Program-made: the position numbers and the translations under genes
In this document: piece after piece, positions 54,510-63,429 of the stretch
How the letters are laid out: every line of letters starts with the position of its first letter
How positions within the stretch are numbered: the first letter of the stretch is position 1
Source of the DNA: Nitrospina sp. UBA6727
GTDB lineage: Bacteria > Nitrospinota > Nitrospinia > Nitrospinales > VA-1
Direction: 5' to 3'
DNA length: 64,000 nucleotides
NCBI GenBank assembly: GCA_002454045.1
Contig: DKID01000004.1
Location: 8,462 to 72,461 of the forward strand
The notes under the pieces: generated by a model
Seen by the model: the letters and a program-made list of their open reading frames with translations, nothing else
Database searches by the model: none
Told to the model about the DNA's origin: nothing

Positions 54510-54619
54510 GAGGATGCCTTGAATAAATGCGAGGTCTTATCTTGCGGCATTTTACGCGCCGCTTTATTGAACGGGCTAATGCCTTGCGCATTTTTTTACG
54601 CGGTGCTCTTGAAAATTTT

Positions 54620-55432
54620 CTACTTGGCGGTCAGCGTGAAATTGGCTTTTGCCTCGCCATCACTGACTGTGATGTCCATCGTGGATTCGCCAACATAGGG
54701 TTGCCACGCGGTCACTTTGTACTTGCCGGCGGGAATCCCGTCAATTTTGAAGGCGCCGTCAGCACCTGTGAGGGCGTAGTAAGGATTCCACACGATGCGC
54801 GCGTCGGCTTCCATGAAGTTGTGTTGGTCGCATTGTAGAAAAAAATGTTTGTCTTTCTTTTTCTTGAACCGCGCAATATTTTTGGTGACGTCTGCGACGT
54901 CGCCTTTGTTTGGCAACGGTTTGTTGAACAGTGTTTTGCGGCTCGCACCGGCTATCGAATACCCGTGCGGATTGTGGAGAATGTCGGGGTCATGGTTCAC
55001 AATTTTCACTAGGCCGCCTGCTTTTTTCTCGGCTTTGGAAGGTTTGCGGATGACGCCCATTTTTTGTCTGATGTCGCATTTCTCGAAATCGAAAACCATC
55101 TTGCCGCCGTCGCCCCAAGGCTTGCCGGATTCAATATTTTCGATGAAGACGACGGCGTCTTTCAACTTGCCGTCGGTGGCTGTGACTTTGACGCGGGGTC
55201 TTATCCCGCCTTCTTTGGTGTCGGGATGCGTGACGCAGAACTCAACGTTTTTGCCTTTGTTCAAGTCTTCCATGATGGGCGCCATCACTTTGCCTTTGAC
55301 CATGACGGTGCCGCTGATGGAACCTGCGCCGGCGGAACTTTCTTTGTATTTATATTTCGCCGCAAAACTAGTGGAAACTGCCAACGCTATCGTCAGCGAA
55401 GCAACCACCGCACCTAAAACAATCTTCTTCAT
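54620..55432 (-). CDS. Exported cupredoxin-like protein in the giant oxidase operon
   Basis: A 270-residue secreted protein, paralogous to those at 36965 and 50994. After the signal peptide (about 1-24) come the GSISGTVMVKGKV start, the cysteine pair C66/C119 and candidate type 1 copper ligands His153 (DILHNPHGYS), Cys201, His204 and Met207 (QCDQHNFM). A carboxypeptidase-regulatory-like end follows (ARIVWNPYYALTGADGAFKIDGIPAGKYKVTAWQPY). The ATG at 55432 follows TAGGAGGAAAAAAAGAA. It starts 59 bases after the giant multicopper oxidase, whose electron partner it may be. Confidence 0.8.
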   Translation of the reverse strand: MKKIVLGAVVASLTIALAVSTSFAAKYKYKESSAGAGSISGTVMVKGKVMAPIMEDLNKGKNVEFCVTHPDTKEGGIRPRVKVTATDGKLKDAVVFIENIESGKPWGDGGKMVFDFEKCDIRQKMGVIRKPSKAEKKAGGLVKIVNHDPDILHNPHGYSIAGASRKTLFNKPLPNKGDVADVTKNIARFKKKKDKHFFLQCDQHNFMEADARIVWNPYYALTGADGAFKIDGIPAGKYKVTAWQPYVGESTMDITVSDGEAKANFTLTAK

Positions 55433-55491
55433 TTCTTTTTTTCCTCCTAATAGAAATTCAAAAATACATCGCACACGTTCGTCTGTGCTTA

Positions 55492-58400
55492 TCACATCGC
55501 CCGCTCATCGTCCTTGGTTCGGGAAGCGGATTTTTCTACTTCTTGCTGCGGCTGGGACGCAGTCTTCACGCCCTTCATCGTCGCTTTGCCCAACGGCAAA
55601 ATGGAGCGGTCGCCTTCTGGCAACACTTTGAAATATCCCCATTGGCCTGCTTGCTGATACGGCGTTCTCGCGTTCAACCATAAGTAGGTGCCGGGATTAT
55701 TATAGGTTCCGCCGGCGGTGGTGTAGGCTTGAATATACTCGGCGGCGCCGAATTGCTCGGCGTCGATCATGTCGGAACCTTCTTGGTCCATGTGACGACG
55801 CCACTGGTGACCGTCTAGATTGAACACTTGGTTCTGCTCGTTATGCGCGCCGAAAATGTTGATCATGATTCGGTCTCCGGCGTGGGCTTTCAACGTCGGT
55901 GTCGCCGGGTCGGAATCCGCCGCGACGCAAGCCGTGAACATATTGCCCAATTCGCAACCTTCATCTTCGCGATAGAGCCACGGCTCCAAGCGATAGTTGA
56001 CGCCCGTCAAGCCCGCCACGTTTTGCAGGTAAGGCATGAAGGACGTACCGATGATGTTGTCCTCGTCTTGAAAATACAAAGCGAAGTCGCGGTAGTTATC
56101 GATGTTCGCATTTTCGGGATACGACTTATCGATGATGACGTCGGCTTTCCAGGAATTGCCGAGCGAAATATCTTTCCCGGTCTCGGGGTCGCGATACACC
56201 GAACCGCGCGGGCCGATGATGATGCCGCCGTATAAACCGTCGCGGATGTTCGTCGTTAGGTTGCCGAAATCCCACAGCAACGCGCCGTTGATTTTGAACC
56301 CGGGGTGCGCGTAGAACGTATAGTTTTTCGATTTGCCCGGCGCCACCGTTTGGTCGCCGCGGTTATTCCCCACGTTGATGCCTTGGGAATCTTTGGGGTC
56401 AAACGCGATGTTGTTCGCGTGGATGGACACCCTGCCTTCTTTCAGGCGGTTGGTCAATTTGATTTTGACGCAGTCGCCGATGTTGACGCGCAAGGTCAAC
56501 GGATGCGGCATGTGTCCTTCTTCCGCCGCCTGCTTGACTTCGCCTTCCAGCGTAAAAATTTTCGCGCTGGCATTGGCAAGCAGAAGTTTGCGTTCAAAGT
56601 CAACTTCAATTTCATCTTCCGCGTTGGGATGAAACTTCAATGCTTTGTCGATGGCGATGACGCTGAATTTTTTAACCGGCGCACTTTTCGCGCACAAAGT
56701 CTTCTTAACTTTTTTCTTGAAGTCTTCGTTGCCGGGGAGAACCTGTAAATCTTTTTGCATCTCATCATGCACGCGGATAATCCCCCAACTCCCTTCGGAC
56801 AACTTGGAAGTTCGCCCGTTATAGTACAGATAGTCGCCGGCCATTTGCTGGAAGCCGCCGGCTTTGGTGGGCAGGTCGTAGCGTTCGGCAATGCCGACAT
56901 GAATCGTGTTCGTCACGCGGGAGTCGCGGTCGTATCGTTCCGGCCGATAACCATGCCCCGACACCGCAAAAGTGTGGGTCTCGTTTTGCATGCCCGCCAA
57001 AAGTCGGAAGACGATGTTGTCGCCGACATAAGCCCTCAACATGGGCGTGGAGGGGTCGCCGTGTGTCTTGCTGTGGAACACTTTGGAGGCGTCTTTGTTG
57101 CTCGCAAGTCGCGACGCCAACGAGGCGGCTCTGAAATTAAAAGCGCCGCCGGTGGTGTGAGTCCCGCCGTTCAGCAGCGGGAAGGCGACTTCCAACATGT
57201 CGGAGGGCATCTGAAAAGAAATCGACTGCCCCGCGGCGATGGCGTTCTCGCGCGTTAGTCCCGGCGGATTTCCCGCGGTCACCAACTGCGCGGTGTGCGG
57301 GACGGTGTCGTTCACTTGCGCCACCAATTCGCGGAAACTTCCTTGCGTGTTGTAGCCGACAATTTCGGTGCTGTGAATGTCGGCCACTGGGCCGCTGCGA
57401 ATTTGCTTGCCGGTTTTCGGGTCGTGATAGGTGGACCCCCACGGTTCGGCAATCGTGGAGCCGATGCCGCCGTGTGGCCAAGTGGTCGCGCCGAAAGCGT
57501 GGTCGTGCCAAAACACTAAACCTAAATCGACGTCCACCCACCAGCGGTAACGCACATATTCAGTCGTGACAATCTGTCCTTTTTTGTGCGTGTGCGTCAT
57601 TCCCTCGGTGAACTTAATTGTGTACTTGCCGTCTTTGGATGGACCTTTGTTCGGGTCGGGCGAGATGCTTTTAATCCAGCGGGCGTCTTTCCCGTTCGGG
57701 ACTTCAATGCCGACGATGATGTCGGCGCCGACGTGGTAGGTGGGCGAATGTTCCGCCATCTGAATTTGGATTGTGTCGTCGCCGGGTTTCGTCGCCTTCA
57801 ACAATTTGGCATTCATCGGCACCGGCATGCCGACGTGATGCCCGTCTTTCATTTTCTTGGTGAACTGTTTGTAAGACCGCATCGATTGGTCGTAGGAAAA
57901 ACCGGTGATGACGCCGTCGGAGGCTTGATTGTCAAACTGGAAAAAGTGCGGATGAATGTTCACCTTGGACATTTGGAAGTTGGTGAAATCGTCGTCGTCC
58001 CATTCGCTGGACAACAACACGTCAACGCAGTCATACACGTTGGCGCGGATGACCAGCGGATAAGCCTTCTTCGGGTCGGCTTTCACCGCCGCCATATCTT
58101 CATCGATGACGTAGATCAAACCGTATTTGTCGATGACCGGCGCGGTCTTCCCGACTTGCCCGGTAAGTTCAATCGGCGTGTTGATGAAATGCAGATTGTA
58201 TTGTTTGCGCCCGGCGCCTTTCGGACAAAGGCTCCATCGCCCCTGCTCGCCCGGTTTTGCCGGCGCGCTACTTTCTATGTTCGCGGCGGAACGCCCGCTG
58301 CCGGATTCCGTCTTGGCGATGATCTCGTCGTCCGTCTGCAAATGGAATGGTTCCAGCCATGGCGCGCCGCCGTGATGACGGGCGAACGGAACGCGCTTGC

Positions 58401-60444
58401 CAAAATGCGGGGCTAGATGCGGCCACGCTAGTTTGCCGTGCTGGTCAAACTGGATCGGATGACGCTTGCCGGGATGCGGCGATTTGTACTTCGGCCACTC
58501 GACCACCGTTTCCCGCTCGGACAAAACCCGATTGCCCTTCCAAGCGTAATCCCACACCGAGCCGTCATACGCCTTAATCTGTTTGATCGGGTCGTCGTGG
58601 TGACCGGGCTGCCCCTGCGGCGGGAGCATATACTTCACCCAATCTTTGATGTTGACCACGGGAATTTCTTTGCTCCAATCGCTTTTGCCTTTGCCGACAA
58701 TTTTGAATTTCTTGCCGAACCAATCCATCGTCTTGCCGACGAGTTTGTCGGACGATTGTCCATGCGGAATTCTCCCGGCACGGTCGGGCAGTTCTAGCAA
58801 CGGACGCATGACGTCGGTGCTACCCGTCGGATAGTTGCCGTCTTGCAGGACGTTATACACCCGCCAATATCCCCACATCCCCGCGACATAATGATGCGCA
58901 ACGTGGCAATGAAATAGGAAGTCGCCCGCCAAACGCTGACAAAGTCCGGAGCCGCATTCGGTTTCCAAATCCATCACTTCCGAGGGACCAATCACCTGCA
59001 CGTCGACGCGGTCGGAAGTCGTCCGGATGACGGGATACTTCACGGGGCCGTCGTAACCCGCCGTGGTCAAGTTGAGCAACTGTTGCTTTTCGCGTTGCGG
59101 GGAACGTGTCCAGCGGATGGTTCCGCCGTGCGGATGGTGGGAATGGAACACCTCGCCGCCGCCGTGCACAAGGCGAAACTTGGCGGGGTCGCCTAAGTAG
59201 GAACGCGGAATCGTGGTCGGAGCGTCGCCGAAGGTGTAGGAGCTGTACGCCAGCGACTCGTCTTCAAAATGAAATTTCTTTTCCTGCACGGCGAGATTAT
59301 TGATGCCGAACGGCTCGGAGCGAAAGTTTAAGGCGCGCGCCGATGGACGGTATGCGTCCGTCTGCGGGTCGCGTTGCGGAATCATTTCGCCGTGGCGGTT
59401 GAGCGGACGAAATGATTCGTCGCCGACTTCGTGATACATCAGGGTAAATTCGCGGAAATCTTTGGCGTCGTCGTTGACGATCATCGCCATCCAACCGCTT
59501 TCCAGGGGACCGCCGGTCCACGGGTCTAGGTAGCGGGAACCGCGCGGCTCAACGATGAACGTCCCGATTAATCCCAGTGAGGAAGGGTCGCGGCCGGCGT
59601 GATTTTGGATCATGTGCCCGCCTTCCTGTTCGTCAATCGGAACATACCATTCGTATTCTTGCGTCTCGCCCGCCGCCACGATGGAGCCCGGCGTGGCCGC
59701 CGTGTTGGGCTGACCGGTGGAACTGATGATCATCGCGGAACCGTTTATCTGAAAACCGGCGTCTTCATCTTCCAACTGATTGGTGAATTTTACGCGGACG
59801 CATTCTCCTTGATTGCCGCGGATGACCAAGGGTTGGATGGCGTCGCCTTGGAGTCCGTTGGAAACCGCGCCGGGGTCTAACCCGTCTTCACGCGCCGCCG
59901 CGTTCTTTTTTTCTTCGGCGCGAACTTTCTCGATGTCTTGTTCCAGAATGTACATGTAACCGGGATAATAATCGCCCCATTGGTTGAGGGTAATTTCCAC
60001 GTTGATGGCGGCGACGTTATATTGTTTCGTGGGGATGTTGCTGGGACAGTGCGCGCCTCTGTACACTTTGGCGGCGGCGTCGGTGGGACCGAGGAGATAA
60101 CTTTGCCCTAACTGGTGAGCAGCCCATGAGTCGTTGAATCCCCCGCCCGTTGCGGCCGGGCTGGCGTGCTCTTTTAATTTGGATTTTAACTGGTCCATAA
60201 CTTTCATCATGGTGTTGTCCAGTTTTTCCTGATTGCCTTCCAGTCCCGACATCAAATCTTCATGCGCGAGTTGCTTCTCAAGTTTTTCCAACCACGCCGG
60301 TTTTTCCACCGCGGAGTTGGCGGAACCGTGACCGTCATGGTCCATCGAAACCGCGCCGACGGGGGCGCCGAATCCCAACGCCGAAAGCGAAAGAGTGACC
60401 GCTAACGCACAAAAGTTTTTCCATCCTTTTTTGACACCAAACAT
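55492..60444 (-). CDS. Giant multicopper oxidase (1650 residues) with permuted copper motifs
   Basis: An exported oxidase with a signal peptide (about 1-30) and, by repeated sandwich-type segments (about 140-300, 380-530, 745-1000, 1090-1230, 1255-1415, 1510-1610), around six cupredoxin-like domains. The copper ligands are clear: HSHHPHGG at 434-441, HCHVAHHYVAGM at 512-523 (type 1 Cys513, His518, Met523), VNIHPHFFQF with HPH at 831-833 and FWHDHAFG with HDH at 980-982. In ordinary laccases the last two motif types come first. Six-domain oxidases such as the Bacillus manganese oxidase MnxG are the nearest type known to me; the substrate here is not proven. AGGAGG precedes the ATG. It is followed by a cupredoxin gene. 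Confidence 0.9.
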   Translation of the reverse strand: MFGVKKGWKNFCALAVTLSLSALGFGAPVGAVSMDHDGHGSANSAVEKPAWLEKLEKQLAHEDLMSGLEGNQEKLDNTMMKVMDQLKSKLKEHASPAATGGGFNDSWAAHQLGQSYLLGPTDAAAKVYRGAHCPSNIPTKQYNVAAINVEITLNQWGDYYPGYMYILEQDIEKVRAEEKKNAAAREDGLDPGAVSNGLQGDAIQPLVIRGNQGECVRVKFTNQLEDEDAGFQINGSAMIISSTGQPNTAATPGSIVAAGETQEYEWYVPIDEQEGGHMIQNHAGRDPSSLGLIGTFIVEPRGSRYLDPWTGGPLESGWMAMIVNDDAKDFREFTLMYHEVGDESFRPLNRHGEMIPQRDPQTDAYRPSARALNFRSEPFGINNLAVQEKKFHFEDESLAYSSYTFGDAPTTIPRSYLGDPAKFRLVHGGGEVFHSHHPHGGTIRWTRSPQREKQQLLNLTTAGYDGPVKYPVIRTTSDRVDVQVIGPSEVMDLETECGSGLCQRLAGDFLFHCHVAHHYVAGMWGYWRVYNVLQDGNYPTGSTDVMRPLLELPDRAGRIPHGQSSDKLVGKTMDWFGKKFKIVGKGKSDWSKEIPVVNIKDWVKYMLPPQGQPGHHDDPIKQIKAYDGSVWDYAWKGNRVLSERETVVEWPKYKSPHPGKRHPIQFDQHGKLAWPHLAPHFGKRVPFARHHGGAPWLEPFHLQTDDEIIAKTESGSGRSAANIESSAPAKPGEQGRWSLCPKGAGRKQYNLHFINTPIELTGQVGKTAPVIDKYGLIYVIDEDMAAVKADPKKAYPLVIRANVYDCVDVLLSSEWDDDDFTNFQMSKVNIHPHFFQFDNQASDGVITGFSYDQSMRSYKQFTKKMKDGHHVGMPVPMNAKLLKATKPGDDTIQIQMAEHSPTYHVGADIIVGIEVPNGKDARWIKSISPDPNKGPSKDGKYTIKFTEGMTHTHKKGQIVTTEYVRYRWWVDVDLGLVFWHDHAFGATTWPHGGIGSTIAEPWGSTYHDPKTGKQIRSGPVADIHSTEIVGYNTQGSFRELVAQVNDTVPHTAQLVTAGNPPGLTRENAIAAGQSISFQMPSDMLEVAFPLLNGGTHTTGGAFNFRAASLASRLASNKDASKVFHSKTHGDPSTPMLRAYVGDNIVFRLLAGMQNETHTFAVSGHGYRPERYDRDSRVTNTIHVGIAERYDLPTKAGGFQQMAGDYLYYNGRTSKLSEGSWGIIRVHDEMQKDLQVLPGNEDFKKKVKKTLCAKSAPVKKFSVIAIDKALKFHPNAEDEIEVDFERKLLLANASAKIFTLEGEVKQAAEEGHMPHPLTLRVNIGDCVKIKLTNRLKEGRVSIHANNIAFDPKDSQGINVGNNRGDQTVAPGKSKNYTFYAHPGFKINGALLWDFGNLTTNIRDGLYGGIIIGPRGSVYRDPETGKDISLGNSWKADVIIDKSYPENANIDNYRDFALYFQDEDNIIGTSFMPYLQNVAGLTGVNYRLEPWLYREDEGCELGNMFTACVAADSDPATPTLKAHAGDRIMINIFGAHNEQNQVFNLDGHQWRRHMDQEGSDMIDAEQFGAAEYIQAYTTAGGTYNNPGTYLWLNARTPYQQAGQWGYFKVLPEGDRSILPLGKATMKGVKTASQPQQEVEKSASRTKDDERAM

Positions 60445-60560
60445 TTCTGCCTCCTAAAAATAGTGCGCTAAAAATGGCTACACGAAAACCGCCGATGCTA
60501 TTCTTCGCAAACTTTGCGGCGAACCCGCCGTATCATTTCGGATAGACAACCCTACCAAAT

Positions 60561-61934
60561 TTATTTTGCTCTCGCAAGTTCCAGATGGAATTTGTCGCCA
60601 TTTCTCCAAACCAGCAGAAAGAGCGGGCTTCCTTCCCGAACTTTTTCCACTAGCCCGCCGAATTTGCGGCGACTTTCCACGGTCTCGCCGTTGACCGCGA
60701 CGATTAAATCCCCCGACCGCAATCCCTTGGAAGTGGCGGGGCTTGCCGGGTCAACTCGCACCACCAAAGCCCCGGCGGGCAGGTTCGTCCCATTTTCGGA
60801 ATCCGCCACGGTGAACCCCAGTCCCAGTTCCGACGACTGCACCGGCGGCAAAGTCGCCAACTGCGTCATCCTCTTTTTCCGCGACTCCAATTTGACGGGC
60901 ACCACTTTGTACTTGTCCTCACGGAGAATATCCAGGTTGATGGTCTGCCCCGGCGTGATTGCGCCAATCACCCGGATCATGCTGTTCGGCGAGTTGATGG
61001 CTAATCCGCCAATCTTCAAAATGATGTCCCCGACGCGGAGCCCCGCCACGTCCGCCGGGTCTCCCTCAAAAATAGAATTGATGACGACGCCTTCGCCCGC
61101 CCGCGCCTTCGCCAGCCGCTTCGCCACGTCCTCCGAAACCGGGTCGATGCCGACGCCGAGCCAGCCGCGGCGCACCTCGCCGTGTTCCACCAACTGCTCC
61201 ACCACATGCTTGACCATGTTCGACGGAATGGAAAAGCCGATGTTCTGCGCGTAGTTGATGATCGCCGTGTTGATGCCAATTACTTCCCCCCTGATGTTGA
61301 GCAACGGGCCGCCGCTGTTGCCCGGATTGATGGAGGCGTCCGTCTGGATGAAATCTTCGTAGCGGGAAAGATTGACGTTCTCCCGCTTCAGTCCGCTGAC
61401 GATGCCAAAAGTTGTGGTGTCGTTGAGCCCGTAAGGATTCCCCACCGCGACCACCAACTGCCCGACGCGGACTTCGCTGGAGTCGCCAAACTTAACTTCG
61501 GCAAGCGGCGTCGCGGATGAAATGTGAACGACCGCCAAGTCGGTGTCTTCGTCAACGCCCAACACTTCGCCGACAATCACCCGACCGTCCGTGAGAGTCA
61601 CCTTGATGCTCTCGACGCCGCGCACCACGTGGCTGTTGGTAACGACGAAACCACGCGCGGCGTCATAGATCACCCCCGCGCCGGCGTTGACCGGTGGTCG
61701 CCCGCGGCCGGGCAGTCCTTGCGAGACGGCACCGTCGGCGACATGGGGCGACAGGCTGACGACCGCGGGACGAACTCGGTCGGCGAGTTCCACCAACTCC
61801 TTTTCCACTTGCTCCAAAATTCCGGCGACGGCGAACGACGCGGGGAAAATCCCGCAGAGGAAACCTGCGAAAAACGCGATGAACTTCGCCGGCGGTTTCG
61901 GCGCGATTGGTGGGGATGTTCGTGGATAAAACAT
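60561..61934 (-). CDS. HtrA/DegP-type periplasmic serine protease
   Basis: A 457-residue quality-control protease. A signal segment (about 18-38) is followed by the trypsin-like domain with catalytic triad His102 (TNSHVV), Asp132 (DEDTDLAVVH) and Ser207 (GNSGGP). Two PDZ domains follow (about 260-350 and 370-455), with GDIILKIGGLAINS and GDLIVAVNGETVES. It lies 116 bases upstream of the giant oxidase on the same strand and could help fold or remove damaged periplasmic metalloproteins, but co-transcription is not shown. Confidence 0.94.
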   Translation of the reverse strand: MFYPRTSPPIAPKPPAKFIAFFAGFLCGIFPASFAVAGILEQVEKELVELADRVRPAVVSLSPHVADGAVSQGLPGRGRPPVNAGAGVIYDAARGFVVTNSHVVRGVESIKVTLTDGRVIVGEVLGVDEDTDLAVVHISSATPLAEVKFGDSSEVRVGQLVVAVGNPYGLNDTTTFGIVSGLKRENVNLSRYEDFIQTDASINPGNSGGPLLNIRGEVIGINTAIINYAQNIGFSIPSNMVKHVVEQLVEHGEVRRGWLGVGIDPVSEDVAKRLAKARAGEGVVINSIFEGDPADVAGLRVGDIILKIGGLAINSPNSMIRVIGAITPGQTINLDILREDKYKVVPVKLESRKKRMTQLATLPPVQSSELGLGFTVADSENGTNLPAGALVVRVDPASPATSKGLRSGDLIVAVNGETVESRRKFGGLVEKVREGSPLFLLVWRNGDKFHLELARAK

Positions 61935-62283
61935 TGCGGATTCACATCACGGAAAAATGGAAACGGCGGCAACGACATCGTCATCGGCGAACGACAACAT
62001 TGGCAACGGCAACCGTCATCGGCAACGACACCGGCGGCGCCGTCATCTTCGGCAGTGGCCGTCATTCCTGCGGAAGCAGGAATCTAGAATCCCCGCGCAC
62101 GCGCTGTCGTCACCGTCACGCCGCGGGGTGTCGGGTTGACTGCGGCGAAAAGTGTTCGCCCGAATTTTTATTCGCCGCCCGCACTTGATTTTTTATTCCG
62201 GGCGTGAAAAAGTATCAAGCGCGTCGACGTGTTTTAATCGTCGCAATTTATATGCTATTCCACACCCTGTCAAGCGGGAGCCG
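61935..62283. other. Spacer with low-complexity sequence and a palindromic repeat
   Basis: A 349-base region between divergent genes. Its first part (about 61955-62045) is built of loose GGCAACG/GTCATCG units. The repeat at 62064-62083 follows. No coding frame is supported; an open frame running into cysH from 62152 lacks homology before 62284. Confidence 0.5.
62064..62083. repeat. Short palindromic interspersed-repeat-like sequence
   Basis: ATTCCTGC-GGAA-GCAGGAAT is a perfect 8-base inverted repeat. Its wider context GTCATTCCTGCGGAAGCAG is like the dispersed palindromic repeats seen in many environmental proteobacterial genomes. Confidence 0.55.
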
Positions 62284-62988
62284 ATGATGACATTGCAAGC
62301 CGCAAACTTTGAACAGAAATCCGCCGAAGAATTGTTGCGTTGGAGCATGGACGAATACGGCGCCGACGCCGGGCTGGCTTCCAGTTTCGGCGTGGAGGAC
62401 ATGGTGCTCATCGACATGGTCGCCAAACTTGGCGGCGGTCCCATCACGCTTTTCACTCTCGACACCGGCAGGCTTCACGAGGAAACTTACGAAATTATGG
62501 AGCGGGTGCGCGCCGCTTACGGGCTGGAAATCAAAACTTATTTCCCCGACCGCGACCAAGTGGAACGCTTGGTTCGGGAGAAAGGATTTTTTTCGTTCCG
62601 CGAAAGTGTGGACAACCGCAAAGAATGTTGCCGCATCCGAAAAGTGGAACCGCTGGCGCGGGCGTTGGGCGAACTGAAAGCGTGGGTGACGGGATTGCGG
62701 CGGGAACAAGGAATCACGCGGACGGACATTCCCAAAGTTGCGGAAGACCGCGACCATCCGCCGCTGATAAAAATCAATCCGCTCGCGGACTGGACGCAGG
62801 AGCAAATTCACGCCTACATCAAAAAGCACGACGTGCCCATCAACGCCCTGCACAAAAAAAATTACCCGAGCATCGGTTGCGCCCCCTGCACGCGGCCGGT
62901 GGAACGCGGGGAAGACGTCCGCGCCGGGCGATGGTGGTGGGAAAACCCGGAGCATAAAGAGTGCGGCTTGCACCCAACCGACCGCTGA
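62284..62988 (+). CDS. cysH: Phosphoadenylyl/adenylyl-sulfate reductase
   Basis: A 234-residue cytoplasmic enzyme that reduces activated sulfate to sulfite for cysteine synthesis. The PP-loop region SSFGVEDMVLIDM and the LDTGRLHEETYE motif are present. Cysteine pairs C115-C116 and C199-C202 would bind a 4Fe-4S cluster, the mark of the APS-using (plant/Pseudomonas-type) class, and C227 in KECGLH is the catalytic cysteine. The ATG at 62284 follows CGGGAG. No other sulfate genes are adjacent. Confidence 0.93.
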   Translation: MMTLQAANFEQKSAEELLRWSMDEYGADAGLASSFGVEDMVLIDMVAKLGGGPITLFTLDTGRLHEETYEIMERVRAAYGLEIKTYFPDRDQVERLVREKGFFSFRESVDNRKECCRIRKVEPLARALGELKAWVTGLRREQGITRTDIPKVAEDRDHPPLIKINPLADWTQEQIHAYIKKHDVPINALHKKNYPSIGCAPCTRPVERGEDVRAGRWWWENPEHKECGLHPTDR

Positions 62989-63108
62989 CACGGCGCGATT
63001 CGCGGGCGGCGGTCGCGAGGAAAAGTGGCGGCGGAAAATAAAATTTAGCGTCGCCGACTTTCCCGTTACACAATCCGCAAACCAAAATTTTTATGAGGAG
63101 ACAACGCC

Positions 63109-63318
63109 ATGACCGTTGACCGCTACACCAACTTCATCTTAACCGTGATCGCCTTAGGCTTATTATTGAACGGACTAAACCCATGGGTCGCGCCGACGAA
63201 AAGTTACGCAGAGTTAAGCGCAACAGATTTGTACAATATAGAGGGCGACGTTCGTAGCATACGCAGTGACGTTCGCAGTATAAAAAACGGTTATTGTCGC
63301 AACAGCAAAATCTGCTGA
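63109..63318 (+). CDS. Small membrane-anchored hypothetical protein
   Basis: A 69-residue protein with an N-terminal hydrophobic segment (FILTVIALGLLLNGLNPWV) and a tail with a repeated unit (GDVRSIRSDVRSIKNGYC). Short proteins starting MTVDRYTNFILTVIALGLL occur in varied bacteria, but I know no function. AGGAG precedes the start. Confidence 0.65.
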   Translation: MTVDRYTNFILTVIALGLLLNGLNPWVAPTKSYAELSATDLYNIEGDVRSIRSDVRSIKNGYCRNSKIC

Positions 63319-63429
63319 GAAGATGACGGTGGCGACGACGCAACGCCCGCGCAAACCAAACTGCATGAAGGATACCGGATTATCAACAGATGGCTGCGGC
63401 GGGCAATAGTTCGTCACGGCGCAACCTTA

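Noticed and set aside
54373..54591. Minus-strand frame of 72 codons
   Set aside because: It runs straight through the strong terminator hairpin and has a low-complexity Arg/Pro composition.
62152..62283. Longer N-terminus of cysH
   Set aside because: The extra 44 residues have no homology, while the ATG at 62284 has a good ribosome site.
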